Shown in pieces: positions 10,360 through 23,692 of a stretch of DNA of 64,000 bases (position 1 is its first letter; each line of letters opens with the position of its first letter). Source of the stretch: Melanocharis versteri (lineage: Eukaryota > Chordata > Aves > Passeriformes > Melanocharitidae); assembly GCA_013397845.1 (NCBI GenBank), contig VZTG01008997.1, forward strand, positions 398,022-462,021, in the 5' to 3' direction. The notes below the pieces were generated by a model. That model did not search any database and had not been told where the DNA came from. It saw only the letters and a list, made by a program, of their open reading frames with translations. The position numbers and the translations under genes are program-made.

Positions 10360-13264
10360 AAAGGAATTAAATTGTTTGAGAATTAATCTTTGGACCAGCC
10401 TTGTGTTTTATTTTCTTGGCAGAAATATTAAGAGTGTACCTATTATAGTAGCTGGAAACAGACATAATCAGAAAGGGGAACAGTAAGATGTACAGGAAGA
10501 GTGGCATGACCAAAAAGACTAGGGGAGCTAGCATGAAATAAAATTGGCCTTACAAAATGCAAAGTAGTGAACTTGAAATTCCTCACAAAATTTTTTACTG
10601 TTCTAGTTGTTTTCAGTTGGTGAGGATCAGGTCTTTCAGGTTTCTGAAAGCTTTATTGCCCTTCTGTGTGCTTGTTCTTGATTTAATGATATTTTTCACT
10701 GTATATTTTTAGGTATATATTAGCAAAAATTCTGAATGTACACACTGGAGTAAAAGATATATGGCCTTAACTTAAATGAATCTGATATGCACTGAAGTGA
10801 AACCTCAGAAAAATTGGTGTCTTAAAATCTTAACTTTTAAAGAAATTAAAAAATTGAGCATAGCAATGCATAATTAAGGCCAATTGTGCACCATATCATC
10901 TCTGCAAAGTGAAACCAATATCAGATTTATGCCACTTAATAACAGCAGCACCATTGTGTATTTTCTTTTTCAGTTTCACTGTTGTCTTTCCCTTTCCCTT
11001 TGATACTTCAGAATTTATTAACCAATTAAGAAGAGTGAAGTTTAAACATGAATTTGCAGATAGAGACGAGGCTGCTGAAACAGGAGATTCTTTGAGAACA
11101 TGTCAGATTGATGTTTTTGTTTCATATTTAGTGTCTGCAATTATAAAAATAGTCTTTTTGCTAGCCTTTATTTTGCCTGATCATATCTATGTAACTCTGC
11201 CATGTTTTGGCAGACTATAGCACATTAAAAGCTTTGGAAAGTAAGTTTAAAATCTAAATGCAGAGAGGTAACCGTGACTGAATTACTCTCCTGGGAGGAA
11301 AATGCTCTTAGAGTGCCTATTGAAATCAGCATTATCATTTCAATACATGTCAAATATGAGTCATTTCCTAGTTTAGGCAAAATTTCTTTATAAATCTTTA
11401 AATCTTCCAGTTCTTTCAAGAAAAGGTTAAAGTACTTATGATTTAATGAGACCGCTTTACATCATAACTGTTTGACTATCAAGAGAAAACTTGTCCTTTC
11501 CAATTTGTGAAATCCTTTTATTTTCCACACAAGTTTTTGAATACTTTACAATTTATTTTATAAGCAAAGAACCTGAGACTTAAAAGCAGGGGGCAAACAT
11601 TTATTCTATACACTCCCTGTGTATGTATTACTAAATACGGGGTGTTCTAAACTGTATAGTCCCTAAGTTTAATAAGGACATGAGAAAGCAAGAAAGCAGT
11701 TTGATTTAACAAACCACTTTGATCTCCTCTTTGAAGTCATCACTTACTATCTATTAAGTGTAGTTTGTCGGGTCCAAGAAGGGAGTGGAGAGTTTGTGTT
11801 AATTCTGCATTTGGGAGCTTCTTGTCTATTAATTGCAATTATGTGTCGAAAATATTTAGGAGGGTGCACTCTATCCACGTGGCTGGTGCTCTGCTCCTGC
11901 CAGACAGCGGGAATAAAACACACATTACAGTCTGTCATGTATTTGAGTGTGTGTTCAGAGAACTGTTCACAGACACAATGAGCACAGAGCTGCTTCACGC
12001 CATTCAGGTACTGCTGCTGGACATGCAGCCTCTGTGTTCTTTGATGTTAGTAAACCTTTTTTTTTTTTTCCTGCATCCAGAGGTCCTACTGTGGTTCTTG
12101 CTCTTCTCCTCCTGTTCTGTGGGTATTAGGATGCTGACTGTGTAAATTTGAAAGCTCTACTGTTGTAACTTCAGCTTCTTGAGAAAACAGGATATTTCCC
12201 AGATGATTCTTTCTACTCACACTGTCTCTTAAACTTCTTCTTTTCTTGCCTGAATATGAGTTTGAATATATTTGCCGATTTAAATTTGCAGTCTAACAGC
12301 TGCCTCGGAACACAAGACAAGGAACTTTGCCTGGGCTAATATTTTAATTTCAGAGAATGCCAAAAATACAGGTTTTGTCAATGCCATCTTGTTTCCACTT
12401 CTGGAAACTGCAAATGTTTTTTGTAATTACCGTTGCAAATCCCACTGAAATCTGCCCAGACTTTGTTATATATGGTAGGAATGGAACTAAGCCTTTGTGT
12501 GGCCAGTGCTGAGAGGAGGTAGTGTTGAATGTTTTACAGAAGCTATGCCTGGTTTGTCTGGAGAGTTTCAAGATTTGAAAACCATCAATTTTCAATTTGC
12601 TTTGCAAGCGGTTTCTTTCCTTATACAAAAATAAGTCGCAGCCAATTAAATTGTATTTTTAATAATGAAAACACTATGTTAAGAGTGATTTGCCTTCTTT
12701 TTTTTCCCCCCAGTCTCAAAACTTTGAATGTCCTGCATGTCTCAGGTACTTTTGTGTGCACTTGAGTTATGTGGGGAGAAACTTTGAGTTTGGAAGTGTC
12801 TCCTTGTATTTGTTATAGATGTTGGTATACTACACTAAGATGAGACTTGCTGGATGCATCTACTTTGTCACTTTTGTGTATGGGAAGAGATCTCGTTGAT
12901 ACAGGTTTGCCTTCTGTCTATTTTGAGTCTTGTTTTACTGAAGAGTCCTATTGACATGTTTCCATTTGGTTCCTTTTCGGAGAGACCAAGCTTGAAGTTG
13001 TGGAGTGGAGTATCACCATTTGCAATGTGGGCAGAAGGTCCTCCAGCAGGTAGTTCTTGGCATGCACAGTCTGTGAGCAGAAAACAGGCAACTGATTTCA
13101 GCACCTTTGCCGGTAAAGATGGATTACAAATACTGAACAATTGTCCTTTCCTCTTTATGCTATGCCAGTTGCCAAGTAAATGTTTTCACAAGATACTCGA
13201 AACTTTTTTTGATGAGTCTGAAAGCATCATGGGTACAGCCAAATAGAGAAGCTTTTGTCTTTCT

Positions 13265-13330
13265 GGGTTTTTTTAGGGTTTTTTTGTTTGTTTGTCTTTT
13301 TGTTTTGGGGGTTTTGTTTGTTTATTTTTT
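13265..13330. repeat. T-rich (TTTG)n low-complexity tract
   Basis: Repeated TTTG and T runs with GGGG interruptions occupy this stretch in intron 3. It appears open in one frame only because of its low complexity. Confidence 0.85.
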
Positions 13331-16300
13331 AAAAGTAATTTTTACATTTGGTTTAGGTTTTTTTAGCCTAAAGACAGACTTAAATCAGAAGTCTGATCAA
13401 GAAATGGAAGATGAAGCTTTCAGGTTGTCCTTTGTGCAACCTCCATTATTTATGTGTGAACTCTGTCTTACATCTTGCGTTAACATCTGTGTGTGCAGCA
13501 AATGGAGGGTGACATAAATTACATGTGTAGATCTTGTACAACGCAAAATCCGTGTGTGCTGGTGGCAGTCCAGAGGGGGAATCTCGTGGTAAGACTTGAC
13601 ATGTATCATTTTCTCATGGAAGCAAAGAATATTTCCTGGCTCTGAACAACTTACCAGCTTGTCTGGAAAGTAGAAAGTTCTGGCATGGAAGAGGGGGAGG
13701 AACTCCTCCTGTCCATGTATCTCATTCCAGTGCCTTGGCTCAATAGTGCTGTAATTTTTGCATAATTTAAGACTGCTCTGTCTGTTTGATAACTGTCTAG
13801 ATAGCCCATCTTGGAGTAAGAAAGAAGAGTAGATGAATGGGAACTTCTTTTAGATGTATCACTGACTTGTTTTCTGACAGTCAGTGGTTTTTGAAGCTTT
13901 TTAAGCTAGACTGTCTTGAATAGTCACTAACTGACATGATTTTAGTCTAATAGTCTTATTTTTCTTAAAATTTACATGTTGGCATATATATAATTTATAT
14001 TTTGGCATTGGACTCTTGTAACAATGAGTTCCTCATATGGAATTATGGTTGTATGAAATTGTTCTTTCTTTTAAATCTGCTGTCTGCCAACTTCTTTTTG
14101 CCAATTTCTTTTGCCAGTTTCTTTCTCTTTATCATTCTCCTGCTATTTGATATTTTGGTTATAGAACTTAATCACATGTTAAAATCGTTTATAAATGAGA
14201 TTTCTCCTTATATTGAAGCCATTCTGCAGTTTGTTCATCCTCATGGATCTTTTCTGAAACTTCTGGGATTATTTGAGAATGCAAGGGACAGAACTCCACT
14301 TGTTATCCCAGACACGTAGTACTGTAAATTTATAAACAATGAAGTTTTATGAGCTTACTTTTAATTTCTTTCCCAATAAGAAATGTTTCCTCTTTGCTCA
14401 TTAGTGAGGGACTCTCTGTAGTAACTCCAAGACCACTTGGAGCAGTGATGGTTCAGAATTTAGTTGTGTTTACATGGACAAGAATATTTTTCCCGTCTAC
14501 TACCTTGTGGTTAACAAGACATTTACTCTGCTACTTTACTGCCTGTTCCTTAACAATTTTGAGATCCTTTGTAACTTTGAAGTAAGCTTTGACTTTTACT
14601 GTCTGCATGTATTCACTCCACCTTTTTTTCACCTCACTAACCGCTTTTCAAGCCTATACAAAATGTTAGATAGCAGAGATTGTTGAAGTTACTTAGTGAT
14701 AAACTACTGTCTATGTGAAATGTGACTATTTAACCTCTCCCAAGTTTGAAACCTTTCTAGAAAGCCAGTATATTATGTTGGTCAGTTCTTCTTATCCACA
14801 TGCATCTTTACTTCAAAGAATTCAAATTGGATCCTGATTTCCTTCCATGAAAGTCATGTTGCCTTTTCTAGTCTACGGTATTAATCTATGTGCTTTTGCA
14901 ACCAATTCATCCAGTACAGACTTGATTTGATGGATTTTTAGAAGAAATGGTCCAAGATCTGGTCATGCATCAATTTTAATTTTCGCATTGTTCTTTGCTC
15001 TGTGCAGGGTTAATTGAAAATAGGTCAGAGGGGTTTTTTTTTGTTTCTGCTTCTTTTCTGGTCTTCCATTGAATCTGAAGGTACTCTTTTTATTAAACAA
15101 CAACAACAAAAAAGGACTGGAATACCAGCTTCTGTAGTATGTTTTAATACAGTTAGCTCATTTACTTTTTCAAAATTTGAGCTTTCTTTTAAGGAGTAGC
15201 AAGACCTTTTCGGTGGCATGATCTATGCCATTCCTGACATTCAGGTTCAAACATCTTGGGCTTTAGATTTCAAAGACTTTGTCATATTTTGTCATAATTC
15301 AGTCTATGTGCATGCTTAGTTAGGACATTTCTGGTTTAGATACTTGATTTTTCTCCTCCAGCTTTTTGTTTCTTTCCCACTATGATATACAAATAAGCTG
15401 TCTTTATTTGTGTATAGGAGCAGCTGACCCTCCTTTGATTCTATCTGTTCTAGAACAGGGTTTCAATTTGGAATTGACCTAAATCCCTTCTTCCAAGCAC
15501 TGTTTGTGTGCAGAGTCATGCAGCCTTGCTTGTCTGACCCTTTGTGATACTGGCAGCATTTCAAAGAATGGCACTGGCTTTTTATCTTCTGCCTCCTGAA
15601 TAAAAGCCAAAGTATTTTCCTCTCGAACCTCTCTTCTCTCCTTTCCAGTGGTGTTTAGGTGTATCCTTGCTATTGACTGGTTGCAGATGGCTTATGTATC
15701 TTGTGAGGTTCATCCTCCTTGCACCTCTAAGGAAATCATCATGTGATATTGAGTGACAGCATAGAATAGACTATCAATATTGCACCTAATCTGACATTTC
15801 AGAGCCTCAAACTTCTGTTACATTACACTGAAATTCTTACGCTTGAAGATTTATCCTCAGTACTCAGAGGTATGTGCCTGTCTCTTTCCAGCTTGATGAC
15901 CATGTCCCATGGGACTTGTGTGGTTCTTGGAATCAGGACTGGTCAAAAGAAAAAGTCTGTTGTCTTTCTGAGCTTCTCTAGTTACTACTTACTCGTGCCT
16001 TATGTATGTTCCTCTTGTCTGTAAGTCAGGTAACTATGCGTGTTACAGGTTGCATTGCCACTCTTCTGTTGGACTTCTGAGTGCATTTAATTATGTTTGA
16101 AGGACCTTTATCCTTTTCCTTAAATTGTGTTTGTTGACATCCTAGTCTGTGCTGTTCAGTAATCTTCCTGGCTTTTCTATGCTTTGACTCGAGGCCTGTA
16201 CTCTGAAGTGCACAGGACACCACTGTGAATTTCATAAGCAGCCTCCCCTAGTCATCCCCTGGCCCACCTCTAGCAAAATGTAGCTGAAGGAGCTGCTTGA

Positions 16301-18356
16301 TAAACTATTTCATTCAGATTTTTCCAAAAATAAACTACTGACAATAAGCTACCAAAACACTGTCCTCCAAAGTCTGTTTTGGTCTGTGTGCAATTAACAG
16401 CACAGTTTGGATCTGTGGCAAAGCTTGGCTGCTAAGATGCTTAGTAACTCTGGAGAAAAGCAGTTATTACAAAAAATGAAAATTGAGGCTTACAGTGAAT
16501 TGCCATCAAAAAGAGTGTTGGAGAGTTACAGTACAAAGGAGTAGTTGAATGACCATTTCTAAAGGACTTTGTAATGGAGGGAAGAAAGCAGGGCACGGAG
16601 GAGGAGGGAAAAGCCTGAAGTAAGGTTGTGGGGAGGAATATGAAAAGAATCAAAGACAGAATTTTGTGGCTCCTTGGCCATGAAAAGAAACTAAGCCCTG
16701 AAAGAAAAGATGAGACTTTATTTGCAAAAATCCCTTAACTGGATACATGGAACTTTTTGTGGCAAGGCATTCAGAGGGCAAGAATAATTGCTTTTTTCTT
16801 ATGTAAATCATCCCCCAAAAAAGACAGAGGAATGGATTTTCAACTTTTCAGTCCCAGCAGAGCTGTTCAGCTCTGTTTTGTAGAACCAGTGTATTCTTGC
16901 ATTAAATTTGGGAATGACTTAGGAGTCATAGTACTGAGTGGTGTAAAATCTTTAGATACAATCAGTTTAAAAGACTGGAATTCAGTATGCAGCTGATAGT
17001 GTAATACAGGGTTAATAATTGTATATTAGTAACAGCTCCCCTCATTTGTGTAGGTATCTGCTTATTCTTTGACTAGTGAAGCACAGAGACTTTATTCAGA
17101 AGGGACATTTCATTTGACATCCACATCCCATCCCTAATTTACATGATTACAAGTAGTTCGTGAAAATTCTGAATCAGTGGTTTTGCTGTATTTTAAATGG
17201 AGGGGGCAGAGAGAAGATGTGCATTGTTATGAGATTATCTAAAATGTACTTTCTGACCTTTTGCTTCCATTAATTGTGGCAAGTCTGTGTAACTATTTTA
17301 GCTACTAAAAAGCAGCTTGTTGAATCCTTAATACTTGTCTCCTTTCATGTTGCTGTAGTGACCATCGGGTGTTGGATCTGATTTGTTCTGTGACTTGGGG
17401 AAAACAGTCATTATGCAGCAAGAAAGCAATTGTTCTCCATGCATTTTCAGATCTGATGACTAGGATCTTCTAGGTTTTTTGTTTTTTTTTTGTTTGGAAC
17501 TCATTTACAGCACAGGTGTCACTTGTTAAAGCTTTCCATGTAAAAAGAATAGAGTTCGATGAATGGTTAAAATAGTGGTTTTGTAGCAAAGCTCATTTGT
17601 TAATTACTTTAGTTTCTAACAAAATCTGTATTTGCAGTTTTGCACTTTTGGCTTCTCTCTGCCACTCCCCTGCCCCAATGTGTTTGTTCTGTCCTGAGGC
17701 ATCAGTATTAGATTGATACAGCTCTACTGACACTGGCAATATAGAATATTTTTCGTTGGTGCAGTGCTGGCTGGGGTAGAAAGTGTCATAGCTGTAATTA
17801 ACCATTTTAATGCTACTTCATACTACTGAAATACTTTCAAAGTACTGGTCAACAAAAGATTAAGTGAAAATTGCCAATCTAAAATTGGAGTGATTACTTT
17901 GTGCAAAAGGATCACTAATCTCTGATTCAATGTTTATTTTAAAGCAGTGTTTACTTTTAAAAATACCAATTCTTTAAAAATACAGACCATTTCAAAAGCT
18001 GTCTCTTTAACATTGATCTTTCTTTGTCTCCAGCCTGGTTTATCAGGTAATTGAGTATGGGTTACATCACTCAGTTTAAATACAGTACTAAAATTACCCC
18101 ATATAAAAAATGAACAACTTGTATGTTTCTTATTTTGGATCCTTCTGCTTGCTGTCACTTGCATTGTTGCATCTTGAAGGCTTTGTTCATGAAATAGCTA
18201 TTTGTTTTTCTTAAACTTGTAAACTGCCTTATGGATCAGTCTGTGTTCCAGTTGCTTTTTGATTTTGCTGTTTAGAGTCAAATTTTTATTAATAAATGGC
18301 TTATTCTTGAACACAGTTAATTGCTTCAGGAGCATTCCAGAGTTCCATTCCCCTTA

Positions 18357-18396
18357 CACCCTCCCCCCGCCCCCTCCTTTTTTATTTTTTTTTTAA
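18357..18396. repeat. C-rich then T-rich tract
   Basis: CCCTCCCCCCGCCCCCTCC is followed directly by T runs. The minus strand is G-rich and could fold as a quadruplex. No element was recognised. Confidence 0.8.
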
Positions 18397-18504
18397 TTTA
18401 TGTTGTTCTTCAGGGAATTCGAGGTGAACCAGTGGATCTATGCACGAAAAGAAAGACTTGGATTGAAGGAAAACCATTTCCCACTGAGAAGGGATTAACA
18501 TTGT

Positions 18505-18720
18505 AGGAGATAGTGAAAAAGAAAAGTAAAGGAGGGCAAAGAGAAAAGCTAAATATCTTTAATACAAATGCTAGGAGCATATGTAATAAGACTGCTGAAT
18601 GGGAGTGACATGTTTTCAAGGATAAGAAAGATATTATTGGAATAAGAGAGACAACCAGGAAAATGAAGGGGGATTTAAAATGCCAAGATACACAGTTTCA
18701 GTGAAGGGAGAGCTAATATT
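18505..18720 (+). mobile_element. possible LINE ORF2 endonuclease relic (CR1/L2 type)
   Basis: In one frame 18561-18602 encodes NTNARSICNKTAEW, resembling the conserved N-NARSm-NK--EL motif at the start of CR1/L2 endonuclease domains. The preceding codons (KLNIF-like) also fit. The frame is broken on both sides, so this is at most a fossil. Boundaries and family are uncertain. Confidence 0.4.
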
Positions 18721-20614
18721 AAGCTGAAAGAGATGTAACAATATTGCTGAGGGATGATACTCCATCTGCAGTAGGAAACACTCCTGCTGTCACCCCCTCC
18801 ATTTAAATTTTTTTTAACTACCTTTTTTTTAAAGCCAAGTTCAGTGGTTTGCATGCAAGCTAAGGATAGTTTAATGTAGTTGTGATTCTTGGCTGTTGTA
18901 CCAGACTTGCTGATGATCAGAAAAAAAGCCCCAGTAATAAAAGTATTTAAGACATACAATGGTCCGTAAGAAAACCAGAACTTTGATTTGAAGAATGCTG
19001 GTGTATTGAAGAGAAGACAGTAGGGAGAGAGACTGTTAGAGAGCAGTTATGATGTGGACTGTGTTAAAACTACAAACAAGAGCATTTTTCAGCTGTTGCT
19101 GTAAGGTTGCTACCATTATGCTGTTAATGAAGTAGTGTAGAAAATTGTCACAATTATGGAAAGACAGTAAATATAAATCTGTATGTGGAGACAAGAAGCA
19201 AAATCAAATGATCAAAAATCATGAAATTTGAAATGGTTTTGGGTTGGGGGTTCGGGCTAGATGGAGAAGCAGCCCTAAAGTTATTGATTTTAGCAAAGCT
19301 ACCTTTGAAGGAAAGCAAAATGCTCCTGGGGTTTTTGCCTGCAATCCTGTGATGAATGGGAAATCCACTCCACACAAGTAGAGAGTACATAGTGTATAAA
19401 ACACATAGAGAGGCTGCAATTAAAATTCATCCCAGTTAAGTCAAGAAAAGGAAAGGCCGATATGGGCCTGAGGCAAAAGAAGGAAAGGCAAAGAGACAAC
19501 TTGCCCCTCCTGACCTTACGCTTTTTCCTTCCCCTTCGCTGTTCTTTACCATTTCTTCTACTGTCCCTTTATCCTCTCCAGCCCTTCTGTTTTAAGATAG
19601 TTCTGTCACTATGGTCCCCTGATGAGGTTTCTTCCTCAAGTCTCTTGTTTTTTTCACACTGGATTTCTCAGAGTGTGGGCATAACTACTCAGAGTGCTCG
19701 TAACATGGGCATGAGTCTTTCTCCCCTCTTCTCCCCAAAAACACTTACACTGTGCATCCCATTAAACATGGTTGCAAGCTGTATATCGTAGACATATTTT
19801 TTCTTTCCCAGCTTCTATCTGTTTGTGAATCTGGGATGATTTCAATTCACTGTGTGGCAAGGGAAGCTGGAGCTGGGGAGGGCAAGCAAGGGGCTGTGTA
19901 ACAACTTGTGTAGACGGTGTGGATGTAGGAAATCTTCAGAAAAAGACACTGTGCTGTGCTGGAACATCTAATGCTGAAAAGGCAGGATTTCTCTGAGTGA
20001 CAAGAGTGAAACAAGCACTTCTGTGCAAAGTTAGGACACAAATTGTGTCTTCTTTTGGGACCCTCTGTGCAAGTCACTTTACTGTTCAACCTCCCATGTA
20101 CACACGTTATCAGACATCTTGTTTCAAGGTGTAAAGAAGAGATGTGAGGGAGAAAGTAGATTTAATGTATTTGCGGTCTGATTCTGGGCAGATATAAAAT
20201 GACATTGCTGAAGCTGAAGGCAGCTTATAGTAGCTGAAGATCTGGCCCTTAAGTAACGCAAACAGTTTGAACAAATTTTGATCTGGCATTATATTTTGAA
20301 AGGTGAACAAAGATTATAATGGCAGAAGTGGATTTTGGAGAGAGATTTAATGGGACATTGGTGGAAGATTGAATGGTCTTTTTCTGTCAATCTGTATTCT
20401 CTCTTCTTCTTTTTTAAATTGCAGTGATTTGTTAACTGCAGAAATTGGCAACAGGCAGAGAGGATGGCCATGTGGTCTTATGGCATTCAGCTGATGCCCT
20501 GTTTCTGAAGATGGTATGAGGGATCATAAAGTTTAGTTCCATGTGTATTGTGATGATAGTTGCATCTATATTTAAAGCTTTCTGTCACTGAAGCACTCTT
20601 GGTGTTGTCAGATG

Positions 20615-20900
20615 TCTATTGGACTGGATGAGCTGCAACTTCTTGCAATTGAATGTCAATAAGACCAAAGCAATTTTGGTTGATTCATAGCACCAGCTTA
20701 AGCATATTCACTTGCACAGATTACATTTGACAGATAGTTACCTTCAGCTGAACTCTGTGGTTAGAAGCCTTGGTATATTCTTGACAGTGAGCTTAGAGCT
20801 GATGCCTTATGTTTATTTCATATCCTGTTTTTGCCTTCCTAATACTGCATGTGTATGTCTACATTTAAATAAATTCACAGCTGAAGTACTAGTCACTCCA
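20615..20900 (+). mobile_element. L2-like LINE reverse transcriptase relic
   Basis: The frame at 20619-20690 reads LDWMSCNFLQLNVNKTKAIL and then reaches a stop. This matches the WM--N-LqLN--KTE-L motif found after the catalytic core of L2/CR1-clade reverse transcriptases. About 90 bases further, LQLNSVVRSLGIF and CFCLPNTACV resemble the following nv-NLGV-fD and FfhLRniak-R segments. Several frame breaks show it is long dead. L2 relics are known as ancient elements in bird genomes. Confidence 0.5.
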
Positions 20901-23197
20901 CTTGTTATCTCTGGACAGAATGTTGTGATGAGTCAATTTCAGTATTTAAAAAATGGTGGTTTTTTCCCATTTAGGCAGTTTAAATTTCAAAAGCTATCTA
21001 ATCAAGGATTTTTTTTTTTATCAGGAACTTCTGGAAAAGTGTCTGTCAAAGTATAACAAGAGGAGGATAAGTTAAAAAAAAAGAGGTAGAGGATATAAGC
21101 AAAGATGAAAAAGTATTATTATTTTTGGAATGTTTTTCTGGTATTCTATCAGTTTTCTGGCCTGCAGGGAAATATAGTCAGCACAGGTGTTCTTACCCTA
21201 TTATGTTAGTGAAAGTTAAAATCCTCTGGATTCTGCAACAAGATTGCGCACAGTGTCATCAAATACTGATGTGTGTTAGCATCCCCTATAAATTTTGTAA
21301 AGAAAGGCATCTTTCCTTGTAACTTCTCATAACAGTTCTAAAATAGTCCGGGTTAAAATAGTTTCAATCCTTGATTCAGTTACTTCATCCTGTTTATGGT
21401 GAACTTACATACATTGAAACCTCATTTGGAACATACTGAAAAATCAAACTTCTGAATTATTTCAAACCATTTCCCCCTATGGGTTCCTAGTCAGCTTAAA
21501 GCAGCATCCTGATTTTGAAGAAAAAAATCAGGGATTTAACACCAAATACATTGTACATACACTGTTTCCACTCACAACTTCAGTTTCTGTTCTTAAAGGC
21601 AAAGGTGATTTTCCTATAGAGCTTAACGAGGTTCTAAAAGGAAGATTTTTTTTATTTCCTTATCTCAGTGAAGAACAGGAATGCAGCATCCTTGAATTTT
21701 GATAGGAATAAATAAAATACTTAAAAGTAAGTAATTTGGAGTTGCATATTTCAGTTATTCTGATGTGTTCTGGTGAGAGGACAGAGTTGACTTTATAGTT
21801 TTGGCAAGAATTAGATAATGAATCTCGGCCTAGAGCTATGTTGGCAGATCTTCCTTCTAAAAGTGGCAGAATGGTTAAAAGTAAAGGAATATCTCCTGCC
21901 CATGGATATTAACTTAAGCACCTTCTTTTTGAAAATCATCATAATGAAGTCCCTGGCCATGTTGTTACTTGTGCTAGTGGTGGCAATGAAAAGCCTTGAG
22001 CCCTCTTTGTTTTCTTCCTGTAAAATGCTGTTTGTCCTGAGAACCAAAGATGTGTGAAAAGCATCACACTGAAACCTCCATAATAGCCAGGGTTGCACTT
22101 TGCCTCTATTTTCTGTTCTTTTCCTTCAGACTTGCAGCTAAGTTGCTTCAAAGGCTTGAAATACAGAGGACTGAATTTGAGTTTGCTTGTGGGCACGGAG
22201 TTCTTACAGCTTAAAAAGTACATTTTTTGCCATATGAAGGTAGTATAATATTTGAATATGGAAAGACGGGAATTTAGAAATGTGAACCAATCATTTAATA
22301 ACCGCAGATAAAGTTGATTTTATGAAGTGTGTAGCTTTTGCATTTGCTATGAGATATTGGGCAAACAAACTGAAAACAGCGCTGAAGATTTGAAATCGTG
22401 ATAGGGTTGTGGCTGGAGCAGCACCAACCTCACTGGCAAACTCGTCAGGCAGTTCTTTTGCTGGTACAGAAGGTGCCATTTGTCTGTCAAGTGTTATGCA
22501 GAAAAATTATCTGAGCTGGCTTGTTCTCTTGGATATTACTCTTTATTTTCCACAGCCCTCCCTCCCACAAACCCCACGTCCCTATTAACATGGTTATTAG
22601 TGTCTTTTTTGGTGTGTTTGAGAACAAGTTCATCGACAAATTCCTCCTGACATATCCTTGTTCTCATATGTTTGCTACATAAATTCATTATCTCTTGCCA
22701 AGCTTTAGATCTGCCAAGTTCCCTCTGTGTTGTCTCAATTTTCATTCCAGATAAAAAAAAAAATGCAAAGCACAAAACAGTAAAAATGAGCTATTTTTAT
22801 TTTAAAGGTTGTAAGCTTTGTCTCTGAGAGAGGGGAAATTAAAAAGAAGGCCACAGAAGACTTTGATGTATGTAAAATGTCTGCCCAAACATCTCTAGCA
22901 ATAATGTCATCACTGCAATAGTTCTTATTCTTGAATTGTCCATTCAGCTAAGGTTTTAAATTTGGGTTAGGCTGCATTTTGTACTTTGTAAGGAGAGCTA
23001 AGCAATATGGGACTGTAGGAGCAGGTTCTGTACTAGTGCTGGTGAGTAATGTGTGGAGTAGAAGGTGGTTGAGAGTGATGTGGAATCCTGACTCGTATGT
23101 AGAGGCTAAACTGTGGGAACCTCTTTATTTTTTAAAGCAGTCATAAGGTGGTTGATAGATTATCTGAAGGGTTGCGAGGAGTAGAGGAGTTTTGGGG

Positions 23198-23510
23198 TCA
23201 TAGAATCATAGAATATTCTGAATTGGAAGAGACCCACACAGATCGTAGAAGTCCAGCTCCTGGCCCTGCACAGCACCAGCCCCAAGAGTGCCTGAGAGCA
23301 TTGTCCAAACACTTCTTGAGCTCTGTCAGGCTTGGGCTATGACCACTTCCTTGGGGATCCTGTTCCAGAGCCCAACTGCCCTCTGAATGATGTACCTTGT
23401 CCCAGTGTCTGGCCTGAATCTCCCCTGACACAGCTTCATGCCATTCTCTTGGGTCCTGTCACTGGCCACCACCAGAGAGAAGAGATTAGTGCCTGCCCCT
23501 CTCCTTCCCA
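23198..23510 (-). mobile_element. CR1 retroposon 3' end (minus strand)
   Basis: The left edge has the inverted CR1 tail, TCATAGAATCATAGAAT. It is followed by the usual complement of the CR1 3' region: GGAAGAGACC, ACAGCACCAGCCCCAAGAGTG, CTTGGGGATCCTGTTCCAGAG and CTCTTGGGTCCTGTCACTGG. The copy is 5'-truncated, as is typical for CR1. A TTTG-rich tract starts about 100 bases further right. Confidence 0.9.
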
Positions 23511-23610
23511 GGTTGAACTATTTTGTTCCCTATTTGTATTAATGTTTGAGAAAAATAGTACCTGGGGGCAAGAATCTGCTCCCACCTGTATTCACTACAT
23601 TTATCACATT

Positions 23611-23692
23611 GTTTGGGTTTTTGTTACTGTTGTTTTTTGTTTGTTTTTCTTTTGTTTGTTTGTTTTTCTTTTTTGTTTGGTTGTTTTTTTTA
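23611..23692. repeat. (TTTG)n / T-rich low-complexity tract
   Basis: Irregular TTTG, TTTTTC and T-run repeats lie downstream of the CR1 copy. No coding value is seen. Confidence 0.9.

Noticed and set aside
14002..14686. Several overlapping hydrophobic open frames
   Set aside because: The region is T-rich, which gives Phe/Leu-rich chance frames. There is no motif, splice context or protein similarity.
16885..16965. LINE-like GNDLGVIV sequence
   Set aside because: It resembles the DLGVivDs motif of LINE reverse transcriptases, but only over a few residues with no supporting flank.
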